A DNA stretch of 64,000 nt, from NCBI GenBank assembly GCA_002347565.1, contig DDXR01000038.1, forward strand, positions 23,248 to 87,247, written 5' to 3'. Positions 1-7,353 of the stretch are shown here, in pieces. The translations under genes were made by a program, and so were the position numbers. The notes beneath the pieces were generated by a model, which worked only from the letters and a program-made list of their open reading frames with translations, was not told where the DNA came from and made no database searches. Each line of letters opens with the position of its first letter. Position 1 is the stretch's first letter. The DNA is from a bacterium UBP2_UBA2255 (GTDB lineage Bacteria; Edwardsbacteria; AC1; EtOH8).

Positions 1-125
1 AGCCGAAGCTCGGCCTTGCACCGGATCTCCGGCGGGATGTCGGCGATCAGCTCGTCGAAGGACTTGACGCCGATCTTCTTGAGCATGTCCGCGCGGTTGC
101 TGTCAGTATTCGGTATGAAAGCCAT
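1..125 (-). CDS. gcvPA: Glycine dehydrogenase (decarboxylating) subunit 1, N-terminal part
   Basis: Only the first 41 codons are in the window; the gene runs off the left edge. The start is the ATG at 123-125. The peptide begins MAFIPNTDSNRADMLKKIGV and continues with FDELIADIPPEIR, the typical opening of GcvPA, the alpha subunit of the split P-protein. P-protein is the PLP enzyme that decarboxylates glycine and passes the aminomethyl group to lipoyl-GcvH. It follows gcvT and gcvH on the same strand after a 56-bp spacer that holds short AACGTT repeats, so it is most likely the next gene of the glycine operon. A full-length fused P-protein is less likely because those begin differently. Confidence 0.85.
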   Translation of the reverse strand, partial: MAFIPNTDSNRADMLKKIGVKSFDELIADIPPEIRCKAELR

Positions 126-143
126 TCTTCGTCCTCAACATCT

Positions 144-176
144 AAACGTTGTAAACGTTACAAACGTTTACACGTC
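144..176. repeat. AACGTT-type short repeat between gcvPA and gcvH
   Basis: The spacer contains three AACGTT hexamers about nine bases apart, followed by ACACGT. AACGTT is its own reverse complement. Similar arrays occur at 44110-44151, 44263-44318 and 44708-44753, so this looks like a dispersed family and not an operator. No function is known. Confidence 0.55.
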
Positions 177-181
177 CGGGA

Positions 182-568
182 TCAGTGGCCGTGCTTCTCC
201 ATCTTATCGTAGGCGTCGGCGTCCATCAGCTTTGCGGCCTCGGCCGGGTCCGACAGCTTGATCTTGACCATCCAGCCCTTGCCGTAGGCGTCCTTGTTGA
301 CCGCGTCGGGCGAGCCCTGCAGGTCGCCGTTGGTCGCGACCACCTCGCCGGAGAGCGGGGCGTTGAGATCGGAGACCGCCTTGACCGCCTCCACCGTGCC
401 GAACGGCTTGCCCGCGCCGACCGTGGCGCCCACCGCCGGCAGCTCGACGAACACGATGTCGCCCAGCTCGCCCTGCGCGAAGTCGGTGATGCCCACCGTG
501 GCCACGCCGTTTTCTATCCGCACCCACTCGTGGCTGGCCGTGTACTTCAGGTCCTTGGGGAAGTTCAT
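182..568 (-). CDS. gcvH: Glycine cleavage system H protein
   Basis: This 128-residue protein is the lipoyl carrier of the glycine cleavage system; it shuttles the aminomethyl group between P-, T- and L-proteins in the cytoplasm. It opens MNFPKDLKYTASHEWV, the conserved N-terminus, and has the lipoylation site in TVEAVKAVSD with Lys63 as the modified residue. GELGDIVFVELP and GKGWMVKIK are also family signatures, and the length is normal. The ATG at 566-568 has an AGGAG ribosome-binding site about seven bases upstream. An open frame continues upstream of this start only as a shadow of gcvT. The gene lies 35 bp after gcvT and before gcvPA. Confidence 0.97.
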   Translation of the reverse strand: MNFPKDLKYTASHEWVRIENGVATVGITDFAQGELGDIVFVELPAVGATVGAGKPFGTVEAVKAVSDLNAPLSGEVVATNGDLQGSPDAVNKDAYGKGWMVKIKLSDPAEAAKLMDADAYDKMEKHGH

Positions 569-603
569 GACCGGAACTCCTATTCTATTGTGCGATTGAT
601 GGC

Positions 604-1701
604 CTACTTGTGCGTCCCGTGCTTGTAGAAGGGCGTCTCCACCACCTTCGCGGGCACGCCCTTGCCGCGGATCTCGACCTCGAACGAATCGCCGGTTTTG
701 GAGAACTCGGTCGCGACGTAGGCCGTGCCGATGCCCTTGGCCACCGAGGGCGAGAACACGCCGCTGGTCACTTCGCCGATCTGTTTGCCGTCCTTCATCA
801 CCTTGTAGTGCTGGCGCGGGAAGGCGTTGCCCTCGACCTCGAAGCCGACCAGCTTGCGCTTGACGCCGCCGGCCTTCTGCTTGAGCAGCACGTCCTTGCC
901 GTTGAAATCGCCCTGCTTCTTGAGCTTGGTGATCCAGCCCAGGCCCGCCTCCAGCGGCGTGGTGGTCTGGTCGATGTCGTTCCCGTACAGGCAGTACTTC
1001 ATCTCCAAGCGCAGGCTGTCGCGCGCCCCCAGCCCGATGGGCTTCAGGTCGAACTCGGCGCCGGCCTTGAACAGCGCGTCCCAGATTTGATCGGCATACT
1101 TGACGTCGAAGTACAGCTCGAACCCGTCCTCGCCGGTGTAGCCGGTGCGCGACACGATCATCTCGATCCCGTCCACCTTGCCGACCTTGAACCAGTAGAA
1201 CTTCATCTCGGACAGCTTCAGGTCGCAGATCTTCTGCAGCAATTGCTCGGCCGTGGGCCCCTGCAAGGCCAATTGCGCGACCTGATCGCTGGTGTTCTTC
1301 AATGTGACATTGAAACCTTTCGCCTGCTCCTGCAGCCAGGCGAAGTCCTTGTCGACGTTGGAGGCGTTGACCACCAGGAAGAAGTGGTCGGGGAACCGGT
1401 AGACCAGCAGGTCGTCGACGATGCCGGCGTCCCGGTAGCACATGGCGGAGTACTGCACCTGGTCCACCGCCAGCGCCGCCGGGTCGTTGACCGTGACGAA
1501 CGAGACGAACTTCAGCGCGTCCGGGCCCCGCACCTCGATCTCGCCCATGTGCGAGACGTCGAACAGCCCGGCCCTGGCGCGGACGTGGCGGTGCTCGTCG
1601 ATGATCCCGAAGAACTGCACCGGCATCAGGAAGCCGGCGAACGGCACGACCTTGCCGCCGTGCTTCAGGTGCTGGTCGTAGAACGGTGTCTTCTTCTCCA
1701 T
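604..1701 (-). CDS. gcvT: Aminomethyltransferase (glycine cleavage T protein)
   Basis: The 365-residue T protein transfers the methylene group from aminomethyl-lipoyl-GcvH to tetrahydrofolate and releases ammonia. Evidence is the start MEKKTPFYDQHLKHGGKVVP, the FDVSHMGEIEV motif, and the folate-site motif GYTGEDGFELYF; GNDIDQTTTPLEAGLGW is also typical. The length is normal. I chose the ATG at 1699-1701, because the extra 27 codons available upstream show no family similarity and lie in the spacer after the receiver gene. It precedes gcvH by 35 bp and is probably co-transcribed from the promoter before the GlyRS gene. Confidence 0.97.
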   Translation of the reverse strand: MEKKTPFYDQHLKHGGKVVPFAGFLMPVQFFGIIDEHRHVRARAGLFDVSHMGEIEVRGPDALKFVSFVTVNDPAALAVDQVQYSAMCYRDAGIVDDLLVYRFPDHFFLVVNASNVDKDFAWLQEQAKGFNVTLKNTSDQVAQLALQGPTAEQLLQKICDLKLSEMKFYWFKVGKVDGIEMIVSRTGYTGEDGFELYFDVKYADQIWDALFKAGAEFDLKPIGLGARDSLRLEMKYCLYGNDIDQTTTPLEAGLGWITKLKKQGDFNGKDVLLKQKAGGVKRKLVGFEVEGNAFPRQHYKVMKDGKQIGEVTSGVFSPSVAKGIGTAYVATEFSKTGDSFEVEIRGKGVPAKVVETPFYKHGTHK

Positions 1702-1794
1702 CGTCTTCCCTTTATCTGTACTCTGCGACAATGTTTGCACGACCCTGTCGCGGGCATCGGACCGCCAATCGCGAACGACCAACAGCCGTTCGGC

Positions 1795-2157
1795 TCAGCC
1801 GACCAGCTCCCGGATCTTCTCCAGCAGCTCGGCGATCTTGAACGGCTTGGTGAAATAGGCGTCGGCCCCGGCCGCGATCCCGGCCTGGATGTCCGCGCTC
1901 TCGATCTTGGCGGTCAGCAGGATGATCTTGACCGCGGCCAGCCCCGGGTCGGCCTTGATGGCGCGGCAGACCTCGAAGCCGTCGATGCCGGGCATCATGA
2001 TGTCCAGCACCACCAGCTCGGGCCGATGGTTCTTCACCAGCTCCAGGGCGCTGGCGCCGCTGTATGCCATCAGCGGCTCGTAGCCGTTGCGGGTCAGCAC
2101 CTCGGAGATCAGGAACAGAATGTTGGCGTCGTCGTCGACGATCAGAATCTTCTTCAT
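1795..2157 (-). CDS. Single-domain response regulator (CheY-like receiver)
   Basis: This 120-residue protein consists only of a receiver domain. It begins MKKILIVDDDANILFLISEV. The acidic pocket is D8-D9-D10, the phospho-acceptor is Asp52 in VVLDIMMPGIDG, the switch Thr is Thr82, and the conserved Lys is Lys104 in YFTKPF. No DNA-binding or enzymatic output domain follows, so it acts as a diffusible phospho-relay partner or by protein binding. No histidine kinase is in the window. It lies between the GlyRS gene (60 bp upstream) and gcvT (93 bp downstream), an unusual place; whether it regulates glycine metabolism is only inference. Confidence 0.93.
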   Translation of the reverse strand: MKKILIVDDDANILFLISEVLTRNGYEPLMAYSGASALELVKNHRPELVVLDIMMPGIDGFEVCRAIKADPGLAAVKIILLTAKIESADIQAGIAAGADAYFTKPFKIAELLEKIRELVG

Positions 2158-2217
2158 TGCCGCCTCTGCGTTGCGTCGCCGGTGCCGCCGGGATTATACC
2201 CCAACCGCCGGAAAAAG

Positions 2218-4338
2218 TTAAGCGTTTTCTTGGCGGACGGCCGGGGTCGGCCAGCCGGCGATCCGAGACCGCAGCAGCACCGCCAGGGCGTCGATGGCGC
2301 AGCGCTCCTGGGCCATGGTGTCGCGGTCGCGCACGGTCGCCGTGCCGTCCTGCAGGGTCTGGAAATCGACCGTGACGCAGAACGGCGTGCCGATCTCGTC
2401 CTGCCGCCGGTAGAGCTTGCCAATGCCGGCGGTGTCGTCGTACACGGCGCGGAAATCCGCCTGCAGCCGCTTCTTGACGCGCTGGGCCGTCTCGACGATG
2501 GCCGGCTCGTTCTTCTTGAGCGGCAGCACCGCCACGGTCACCGGGGCCAGCACCGGGTGCAGCCGCAGCACCACCCGGGTGTGCTCGTCGCACAGCCTGG
2601 CGCACGCCGCCCTGGCCTTCTTGACCAGGTCGAGCCGGTCGGCGCCGGGCAGGCCGCAGGCGCCGTCGACCTGCAGCAGCGAGTCCGGCAGCCCGGCCAC
2701 GGCGGCGGCCAGCGCCGACTCGATGGTCCGCAGCTGCCCCGGCGTCGGGACGGCTTCGGCCGGCCGCTTCTCCGCCTCGGCGATCCGCTTGGCGATGTTC
2801 TTGAGGGCCGCCGCGGCGGCCTCGCGCAGCGGCGCCAGGGCCGCTTCCGCCGGCGCCGAGAGCTGCTCCTCCCCGTAGGCCTCGCACAGAAAAGCCAGCG
2901 TGGCCCGGGTGGCGCCGGCCGACGGCTCGATCACGAACGGGACGTACTTGGCGCCCTTCTTGCCGGTCTGCGGATCGGCGTAGGACTCGTCGAAGTACTC
3001 CAGCTTCTCCGTGGAGTGCCCGTTCCTGGCCAGCTTCAGCCGCGCCAGGGCGTCATCTGGCACGTCCCGGCTGTGGGCCGTCAGGTCGTAGTCCTGGCGG
3101 TTGGCCACGCCCTCGATCTCGCTCCAGCCCAGGCTGCCCGGGAACAGGTACTCGATGTCCACCGTGCGCTTGGCGTAGTGGGCCAGCTCCTTCGGCTCCT
3201 GCTCCCGCTGCCGCAGCCTGGCCGGGTCGATCCCCAGGCCGACGTACCAGCGGAACCGCGCCTGCAGCCACTCCTCGTGGAGCTGCTCGTCGTTCTTCTC
3301 GCCATCCTTCAGGAACCGCGGCGGCTTGCAGAAGTACTCGATCTCCATCTGCTCGAACTCGCGGGTGCGGAAGGTGAAGTTGCCGGGCGTGATCTCGTTG
3401 CGGAAGGCCTTGCCCACCTGGGCCACGCCGAACGGCAGCTTGCGCCGCGAGGACTGCAGGATGTTGAGGAAATTGACGAAGATGCCCTGGGCGGTTTCGG
3501 GCCGCAGGTAGGTGAGGCCGGACTCGTCCTCCACCGGCCCGACATGGGTCCGGAACATGCCGTTGAACATCCGGGGCGCGGTCAGCTCGCCCCCGCACTC
3601 CGGGCATGTTTTTTCTAGGTATAACTCTAATTGTTCTACTTGATATGCTTTGACTTCGATGTTGAATTTCTTACCCCCTACAACCAAACATAAAGTCCCT
3701 CGACTATACAATGGCATTGATAGATGGTTAAAAGCAAAAAATATTGGGCCAGATGACGACTCTAGCTCCATGCCTACTGCTGGATCATAATAAGGGAATT
3801 CACCCGGTCTAGCTTTCCGTGTGATTGGAATCACAACATCGTTGTTAATGCAAAGTTTAACGTCTTCGATCCTAACAACAGAGCCGGTTGCATTTGTTAT
3901 GTCGATAAGACCTACTTTTAAGTACTTGTCATTGTTCTCATCAACGATTCGCACTACTCTTGATATCGCCTTGACACATATACCCTCACTACTGAATTCT
4001 CTGACAGAGTTGTAGGTAACTTGATCAGCACGATACCGCTTCTTACAATTTTTACAATCTTGAAGCGGGTCGGTGAAGGTGGCCTCGTGGCCGGAGTACT
4101 GCCAGACCAAACGGTTCATCAGGATGGCCGAGTCCAGGCCGTCCATGTCATCGCGGTCGTAGACCACGGCCTGCCACCAGGCGCGGATGACGTTGTTCTT
4201 CAGCTCCACGCCCAGCGGGCCGTAGTCCCAGGTGGAGCCCACGCCGCCGTAGATCTCGGAGGACTGGAACACGAAACCGCGCCGCTTGCAGAGCGAGACC
4301 AGTTTGTCGAAGGTGTTGTCGGGCTTATAGGGCTGCAT
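2218..4338 (-). CDS. glyS: Glycyl-tRNA synthetase, dimeric class II type, with an AT-rich internal segment
   Basis: This 706-residue enzyme charges tRNA-Gly. It is the single-chain alpha2 type: the start has SEIYGGVGSTWDYGPLG, motif 2 is FRNEITPGNFTFRTREFEQM, motif 3 is SAGATRATLAFLCEAY, and the C-terminal anticodon domain contains LAPVTVAVLPL. Two features make it longer than usual bacterial relatives. Residues about 94-243 (bases 3610-4059) are encoded by AT-rich DNA unlike the rest. An Ala-rich helical stretch of about 110 residues separates motif 3 from the anticodon domain. The zinc-knuckle cysteines C95/C98 and C245/C248 are present but lie about 150 residues apart. It is the first gene of the glycine operon. 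Confidence 0.95.
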   Translation of the reverse strand: MQPYKPDNTFDKLVSLCKRRGFVFQSSEIYGGVGSTWDYGPLGVELKNNVIRAWWQAVVYDRDDMDGLDSAILMNRLVWQYSGHEATFTDPLQDCKNCKKRYRADQVTYNSVREFSSEGICVKAISRVVRIVDENNDKYLKVGLIDITNATGSVVRIEDVKLCINNDVVIPITRKARPGEFPYYDPAVGMELESSSGPIFFAFNHLSMPLYSRGTLCLVVGGKKFNIEVKAYQVEQLELYLEKTCPECGGELTAPRMFNGMFRTHVGPVEDESGLTYLRPETAQGIFVNFLNILQSSRRKLPFGVAQVGKAFRNEITPGNFTFRTREFEQMEIEYFCKPPRFLKDGEKNDEQLHEEWLQARFRWYVGLGIDPARLRQREQEPKELAHYAKRTVDIEYLFPGSLGWSEIEGVANRQDYDLTAHSRDVPDDALARLKLARNGHSTEKLEYFDESYADPQTGKKGAKYVPFVIEPSAGATRATLAFLCEAYGEEQLSAPAEAALAPLREAAAAALKNIAKRIAEAEKRPAEAVPTPGQLRTIESALAAAVAGLPDSLLQVDGACGLPGADRLDLVKKARAACARLCDEHTRVVLRLHPVLAPVTVAVLPLKKNEPAIVETAQRVKKRLQADFRAVYDDTAGIGKLYRRQDEIGTPFCVTVDFQTLQDGTATVRDRDTMAQERCAIDALAVLLRSRIAGWPTPAVRQENA
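3610..4059 (-). other. AT-rich in-frame segment within the GlyRS gene
   Basis: About 450 bases encoding residues 94-243 are clearly lower in GC than both flanks, and the change is abrupt at each end. The segment includes the first half of the zinc knuckle (DCKNCKKRYRAD) and ends just before the second half (CPECGG). The reading frame is preserved. The encoded part is rich in beta-branched residues and predicted strands, for example SVVRIEDVKLCINNDVVIPI, and I do not recognise the family. It lacks the Cys/Ser start and His-Asn end expected of an intein. Candidate explanations are recombination with a foreign gene, a natural domain insertion, or an assembly chimera. Confidence 0.75.
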
Positions 4339-4364
4339 GATCGCATCGTTTCGCTGGAATGGTA

Positions 4365-4394
4365 ATTATACTCCCAATAAATGAGGAAAATCAA
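4365..4394 (-). promoter_or_regulatory. Sigma70-like promoter for the glyS-gcv operon
   Basis: On the minus strand a TTGATT box (4389-4394) is followed after 18 bases by a perfect TATAAT box (4365-4370), about 30 bases before the GlyRS start codon. The surrounding DNA is AT-rich. Confidence 0.75.
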
Positions 4395-4420
4395 GGATAA
4401 ATAGCTGCGACCGGCCAAAG

Positions 4421-4448
4421 AGCGAGCCGCCCTGCCGGGCGGCTCGCT
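4421..4448 (-). terminator. Hairpin after the 4479-5021 gene, probable terminator
   Basis: A perfect 12-bp stem AGCGAGCCGCCC with its complement and a four-base TGCC loop lies 30 bp after the stop of the small secreted protein and before the GlyRS promoter. It has no long T-run on the minus strand, so termination strength is uncertain. Confidence 0.6.
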
Positions 4449-4478
4449 GCGGGGACTATCGCTGGACTGTCGCGGGAC

Positions 4479-5021
4479 CTACCTGACCACGGTCAGCTTC
4501 TGGGTCAGGCTCCGTCCCGCTGCGGTCAGCCGCAGCAGGTAGACGCCGGTGGCCACGGTCCGGCCGCGCTCGTCCCGGCCGTTCCAGCGCACCGAGTGCC
4601 ACCCCGCCGGCCGGTCGCCGTCGAGCAGCACCGAGACCTCCTGCCCGATGATGTTGTAGACCCGCAGCAAAACGCGATCGTTGCGCGGCAGGCCGAACCT
4701 GATGGTGGGCTGCAGACCGGGGTTGGGCCAGGGGCGGTCCAAGGTCAGGTTTTTGGGGAGAGGTTGCGCAGTCCCGCCCTGTTGGTTCGCCGCCACGCCG
4801 GCGGGTCCGGCGCCGATGGGATAGAACCCGCCGGCCTCGTGGTAGCTCGCGCTGGCGGCCATTCCGCCGAAGGGGAAGCCGGTCGAATGCTCGAGAAAAT
4901 AGGACGCGGACGCCGCCTTGGCGGAGCCGCCGGACAAGCCGTCCTGCAGCAAGAGGAACTGCGCGGCCCCCGGCGAGGCCGCCAGCAGCGCCAGCAACAT
5001 CACTGGTAGTATTATCTTCAT
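4479..5021 (-). CDS. Small secreted protein with C-terminal FlgD-like/type-A sorting domain
   Basis: This 180-residue protein begins MKIILPVMLLALLAASPGAAQ, a clear Sec signal peptide cut near AAQ-F. Residues about 25-80 contain repeated Ser-Tyr motifs (SASYFLEHSTGFPFGG, SASYHEAGGFYPI) seen at the start of many short sorting-domain proteins. Residues about 105-180 are the C-terminal domain: RVYNIIGQEV, RWNGRDERG, GVYLLRLTAAG and a final TVVR. The domain is thought to act in export or surface attachment; the function of the rest is unknown. I chose the ATG at 5019-5021 over one 42 bases upstream, because the longer form would overlap the preceding gene and bury the signal peptide. It lies 8 bp after its neighbour and is probably co-transcribed. 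Confidence 0.85.
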   Translation of the reverse strand: MKIILPVMLLALLAASPGAAQFLLLQDGLSGGSAKAASASYFLEHSTGFPFGGMAASASYHEAGGFYPIGAGPAGVAANQQGGTAQPLPKNLTLDRPWPNPGLQPTIRFGLPRNDRVLLRVYNIIGQEVSVLLDGDRPAGWHSVRWNGRDERGRTVATGVYLLRLTAAGRSLTQKLTVVR

Positions 5022-5029
5022 TGTTACAC

Positions 5030-6187
5030 TCACTTCCCGGGTATGGCAGTAAGTGGAATCCACTTCCAGCCGGATGCAGTCTTGATGTAGAGGTAGTTAT
5101 TGTCGTAGGTGACGTCTCCCACCTCGCCCCCGGGATAACTTCCCGAGGGAGGCGCTATGGTTGATTTGAAATTCAGTTTCCCGTCTATCTTGACGTTGCC
5201 CTCGAAAAATCCGGCGTAGTTTGTGCCATAACCAGAAGCGGTGGCGTACACGCCGTACTTGGTCGACGAACTGGTGCCACCATCGGCCGAGAAATGTCCG
5301 CCGTATACCAACCCGGCGTAGTTATCCACATTGGTTGTGGCCCATGATTTCACGCCATAAACAGGTCCGCCATTGTAGAATAAATACGCATAGGCATTCA
5401 CGCCCCGCCGTTCACCCGTGCCGGAACTGCTGCCATTCGTCTGGAAATCGCCGGCATATGCCGCACCCGCGCCGCCGTTGTCGGCCAACCCATAGATGGC
5501 CCGGCGCAGGCCGGTGGCATTGTTGCCATAAACGTTCGCGGCAATGCCGTTGGCCGTCCCGGCGCCGGTGTTGTAGACCGTATCGACATAGCCGTACACC
5601 GCCGAGCCGCTGGCGGCGTCGACCCGCAGCGACAGGCCCAGCGATCCGGGATTGACCGACCAGCGCTGGCCGATGTGGTTGTGCGCAGCCAGCGGTGCGC
5701 TGCCGGCGGTGGTGGCATAGGTGGCACTGTCGGCCCGGGTGGCATGACCGGCATTCGTGGCATTGGTTGCGTTGGTCGCGTTGGTGGCATTCGTCGCGCT
5801 GGTGGCCAAGGCAGCCTGGTACGACCATACCGAACGGGCCGCGTGGGTGATCAGCTTGCGCGGAGACAACGTCTCGCCATTGACCGTCACTTCCAGGAAC
5901 AACTGCTCCAGCTCGAAGAGATCCGGATCGAGGAGCTCCGACTGTCCCAGTACGATGTTGTAGAAACCCTTGGTGACCGGAACGGCGGCATGCACCTCCT
6001 GCCACAGCGGCGAGGCGCCGACCGCGACATCATAGATCCGCACGGCCATGTCGACCGCCTCGTTGAGGGGCAGGGTATCGGCCGCTCCCGCCAGGTAGCC
6101 TTGGTAGTTCAGGTAGATCAGCGGCGGGGCTGCCTGGGCCGTTCCCGCCAGGGCCAACGCGACAATGGCCAACAATGTGAAGCGCAT
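5030..6187 (-). CDS. Secreted tail-fibre-like protein with Ala-Thr-Asn repeat
   Basis: This 385-residue exported protein starts MRFTLLAIVALALAGTAQA, a signal peptide cut after AQA. Residues about 20-120 form the domain often found at the start of bacterial tail-fibre-domain proteins (LNYQGYLAG, SPLWQEVHAAVPV, KGFYNIVLGQ, LSPRKLITHAA). Residues about 129-160 are a repeat of Ala-Thr-Asn triplets that degrade into Ala-Thr-X, suited to a trimeric beta-helix or stalk. The rest is Gly/Tyr/Asn-rich and ends with GFFEGNVKIDGKLNF, as in phage tail-fibre and S74-type proteins, but no autoproteolytic chaperone domain follows. It is likely a fibrous surface protein; the ligand is unknown. The start has its own promoter about 190 bp upstream. 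Confidence 0.8.
   Translation of the reverse strand: MRFTLLAIVALALAGTAQAAPPLIYLNYQGYLAGAADTLPLNEAVDMAVRIYDVAVGASPLWQEVHAAVPVTKGFYNIVLGQSELLDPDLFELEQLFLEVTVNGETLSPRKLITHAARSVWSYQAALATSATNATNATNATNATNAGHATRADSATYATTAGSAPLAAHNHIGQRWSVNPGSLGLSLRVDAASGSAVYGYVDTVYNTGAGTANGIAANVYGNNATGLRRAIYGLADNGGAGAAYAGDFQTNGSSSGTGERRGVNAYAYLFYNGGPVYGVKSWATTNVDNYAGLVYGGHFSADGGTSSSTKYGVYATASGYGTNYAGFFEGNVKIDGKLNFKSTIAPPSGSYPGGEVGDVTYDNNYLYIKTASGWKWIPLTAIPGK
5752..5808 (-). repeat. Tandem 9-bp coding repeat (Ala-Thr-Asn triplets)
   Basis: About six imperfect 9-base units, reading GCCACCAAC-like on the minus strand, encode consecutive Ala-Thr-Asn triplets in the tail-fibre-like protein. Third positions vary, which indicates selection on the protein repeat and not recent slippage alone. 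Confidence 0.75.
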
Positions 6188-6376
6188 GGTGGTGCTCCCG
6201 TGTTGTGTTGGTGACGGTTTCGTGCGGGCGACATGGCAAGAAAAACCTCTGCGGAGCGTGATCGCGACAGCGCTCCTCCGGAAATCCCAGGACCATCGAT
6301 TGCCGACGTTCAGTCGCATATGATCTCCCGGAAAGCCACGGACCCTGCCGGTCATGCCGTGTCTCTTTCCGGGGAA

Positions 6377-6405
6377 ATACTAGCAGAATGCCGGTTGCAT
6401 ATCAA
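6377..6405 (-). promoter_or_regulatory. Sigma70-like promoter for the 6187-4479 gene pair
   Basis: On the minus strand TTGATA (6400-6405) is followed after exactly 17 bases by TAGTAT (6377-6382). It lies in the 273-bp spacer between the FecR-domain gene and the tail-fibre-like gene and drives the latter, leaving a leader of roughly 180 bases in which I see no further structure. Confidence 0.65.
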
Positions 6406-6460
6406 GCGATCGCCGGAAAAGATTAATGGGATACCGGGAACTGGCGCCCGTTCACTGCTG

Positions 6461-7342
6461 CTACGGCAGGCCCGGCGGGCCGGGGATGTTGGTCGGCCCG
6501 CCGCCGCTCGGCGGATCGCCCTTCTTGGTGGCGATGGCGATGGCGGTCGCCGTGCCTGCGGCCACGGCGACCGCCGAGGCCGCGACCAGCGCCGGGGCCG
6601 AGGCGTACCAGGCGGTCGAGGCGGCCGCGCCCAGGCTGCCGACCTTGATGGCCGCGCCGCCCCACAGCATCATGAACCCGACCTGGGCGGCGGTCATGGC
6701 CGACGGCTTCCTGGCCGCGCCGCCCCGCGGGACGGTGGTCATCATCTTTTCGCCCACCAGCACCTCGGCGCCCCGCTCGCCGGCGATCGCCACCTCGCCC
6801 TTGAGCACGTCGAGCTCGGTGGAATCGCCCTCCACAAAGATGCCGAACACCGTGCCCCGCACACCGGCCACAGCCGTCGGCGTGGTCACCGTGAACTTGC
6901 TGTCCTTGGACGCCAGCTTGCGGACGCACCCCAGCACCTTGCCGTTCATGGCCCGCATCGAGGTGACCGCCGCGGCCGGCTTCCGCTGCCGCTCCATCCG
7001 GTCAAGCACCAGCAGGCTCTTGTCCTTGAGCTTGACGATGCTGCCGTCATCCAGTGTGATCTCGGCCTCGGCCTCGGCTTCCGAGGATATCTTGTCGCCG
7101 GGATACAGCCGGGACCTCAGCGCCGCCGGGATCCAGTCGTTGGAGCCCCGGCGCTGGATCTCCACCCTGCCCTTGACGAAGCTGAGCTTGGCCTGGGTCG
7201 GCTTGAACTCGGCCAGGGCCGGGCCGGCCTGCGACAGCAGCATCGCGGCCAGCAGCATCACGGCGGCCGGCCGGCTGGGGGTCATCTTCATGGTCCACCT
7301 CGCGTCTGCGTGTCGGGTCGTGGGTCCGTTCTTGGTCGTCAT
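6461..7342 (-). CDS. Exported FecR-domain protein
   Basis: The 293-residue protein has a signal peptide core (AAVMLLAAMLLSQAGPALA), then a FecR-type domain at about residues 50-190: LSFVKGRVEIQRRG, LYPGDKISSEAEAEAEITLDDG, FTVTTPTAVAGVRGTVFGIF and LDVLKGEVAI. A hydrophobic Ala-rich segment at about 225-270 could be a membrane anchor, and the tail is Pro/Gly-rich. FecR domains usually sense or bind at the periplasmic face; no sigma factor or TonB receptor is nearby. Two starts compete. The ATG at 7340-7342 has AGGAGG seven bases upstream and couples to the preceding stop 11 bp away. The ATG at 7289-7291 has GAGGTGG and gives a more usual signal peptide n-region (276 residues). I list the first. 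Confidence 0.8.
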   Translation of the reverse strand: MTTKNGPTTRHADARWTMKMTPSRPAAVMLLAAMLLSQAGPALAEFKPTQAKLSFVKGRVEIQRRGSNDWIPAALRSRLYPGDKISSEAEAEAEITLDDGSIVKLKDKSLLVLDRMERQRKPAAAVTSMRAMNGKVLGCVRKLASKDSKFTVTTPTAVAGVRGTVFGIFVEGDSTELDVLKGEVAIAGERGAEVLVGEKMMTTVPRGGAARKPSAMTAAQVGFMMLWGGAAIKVGSLGAAASTAWYASAPALVAASAVAVAAGTATAIAIATKKGDPPSGGGPTNIPGPPGLP

Positions 7343-7353
7343 GGCGGCGCCTC

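Noticed and set aside
610..3618. Very long open frame on the plus strand opposite gcvT and glyS
   Set aside because: It is an antisense artefact of high GC: composition is Arg/Gly/Leu-rich, no ribosome-binding site or family motif is visible, and the minus-strand genes are certain.
3610..4059. Intein in the GlyRS gene
   Set aside because: There is no Cys/Ser at the start, no His-Asn at the end and no homing endonuclease motif.
5752..5808. CRISPR array
   Set aside because: The repeat unit is nine bases, without spacers, and is coding (Ala-Thr-Asn).
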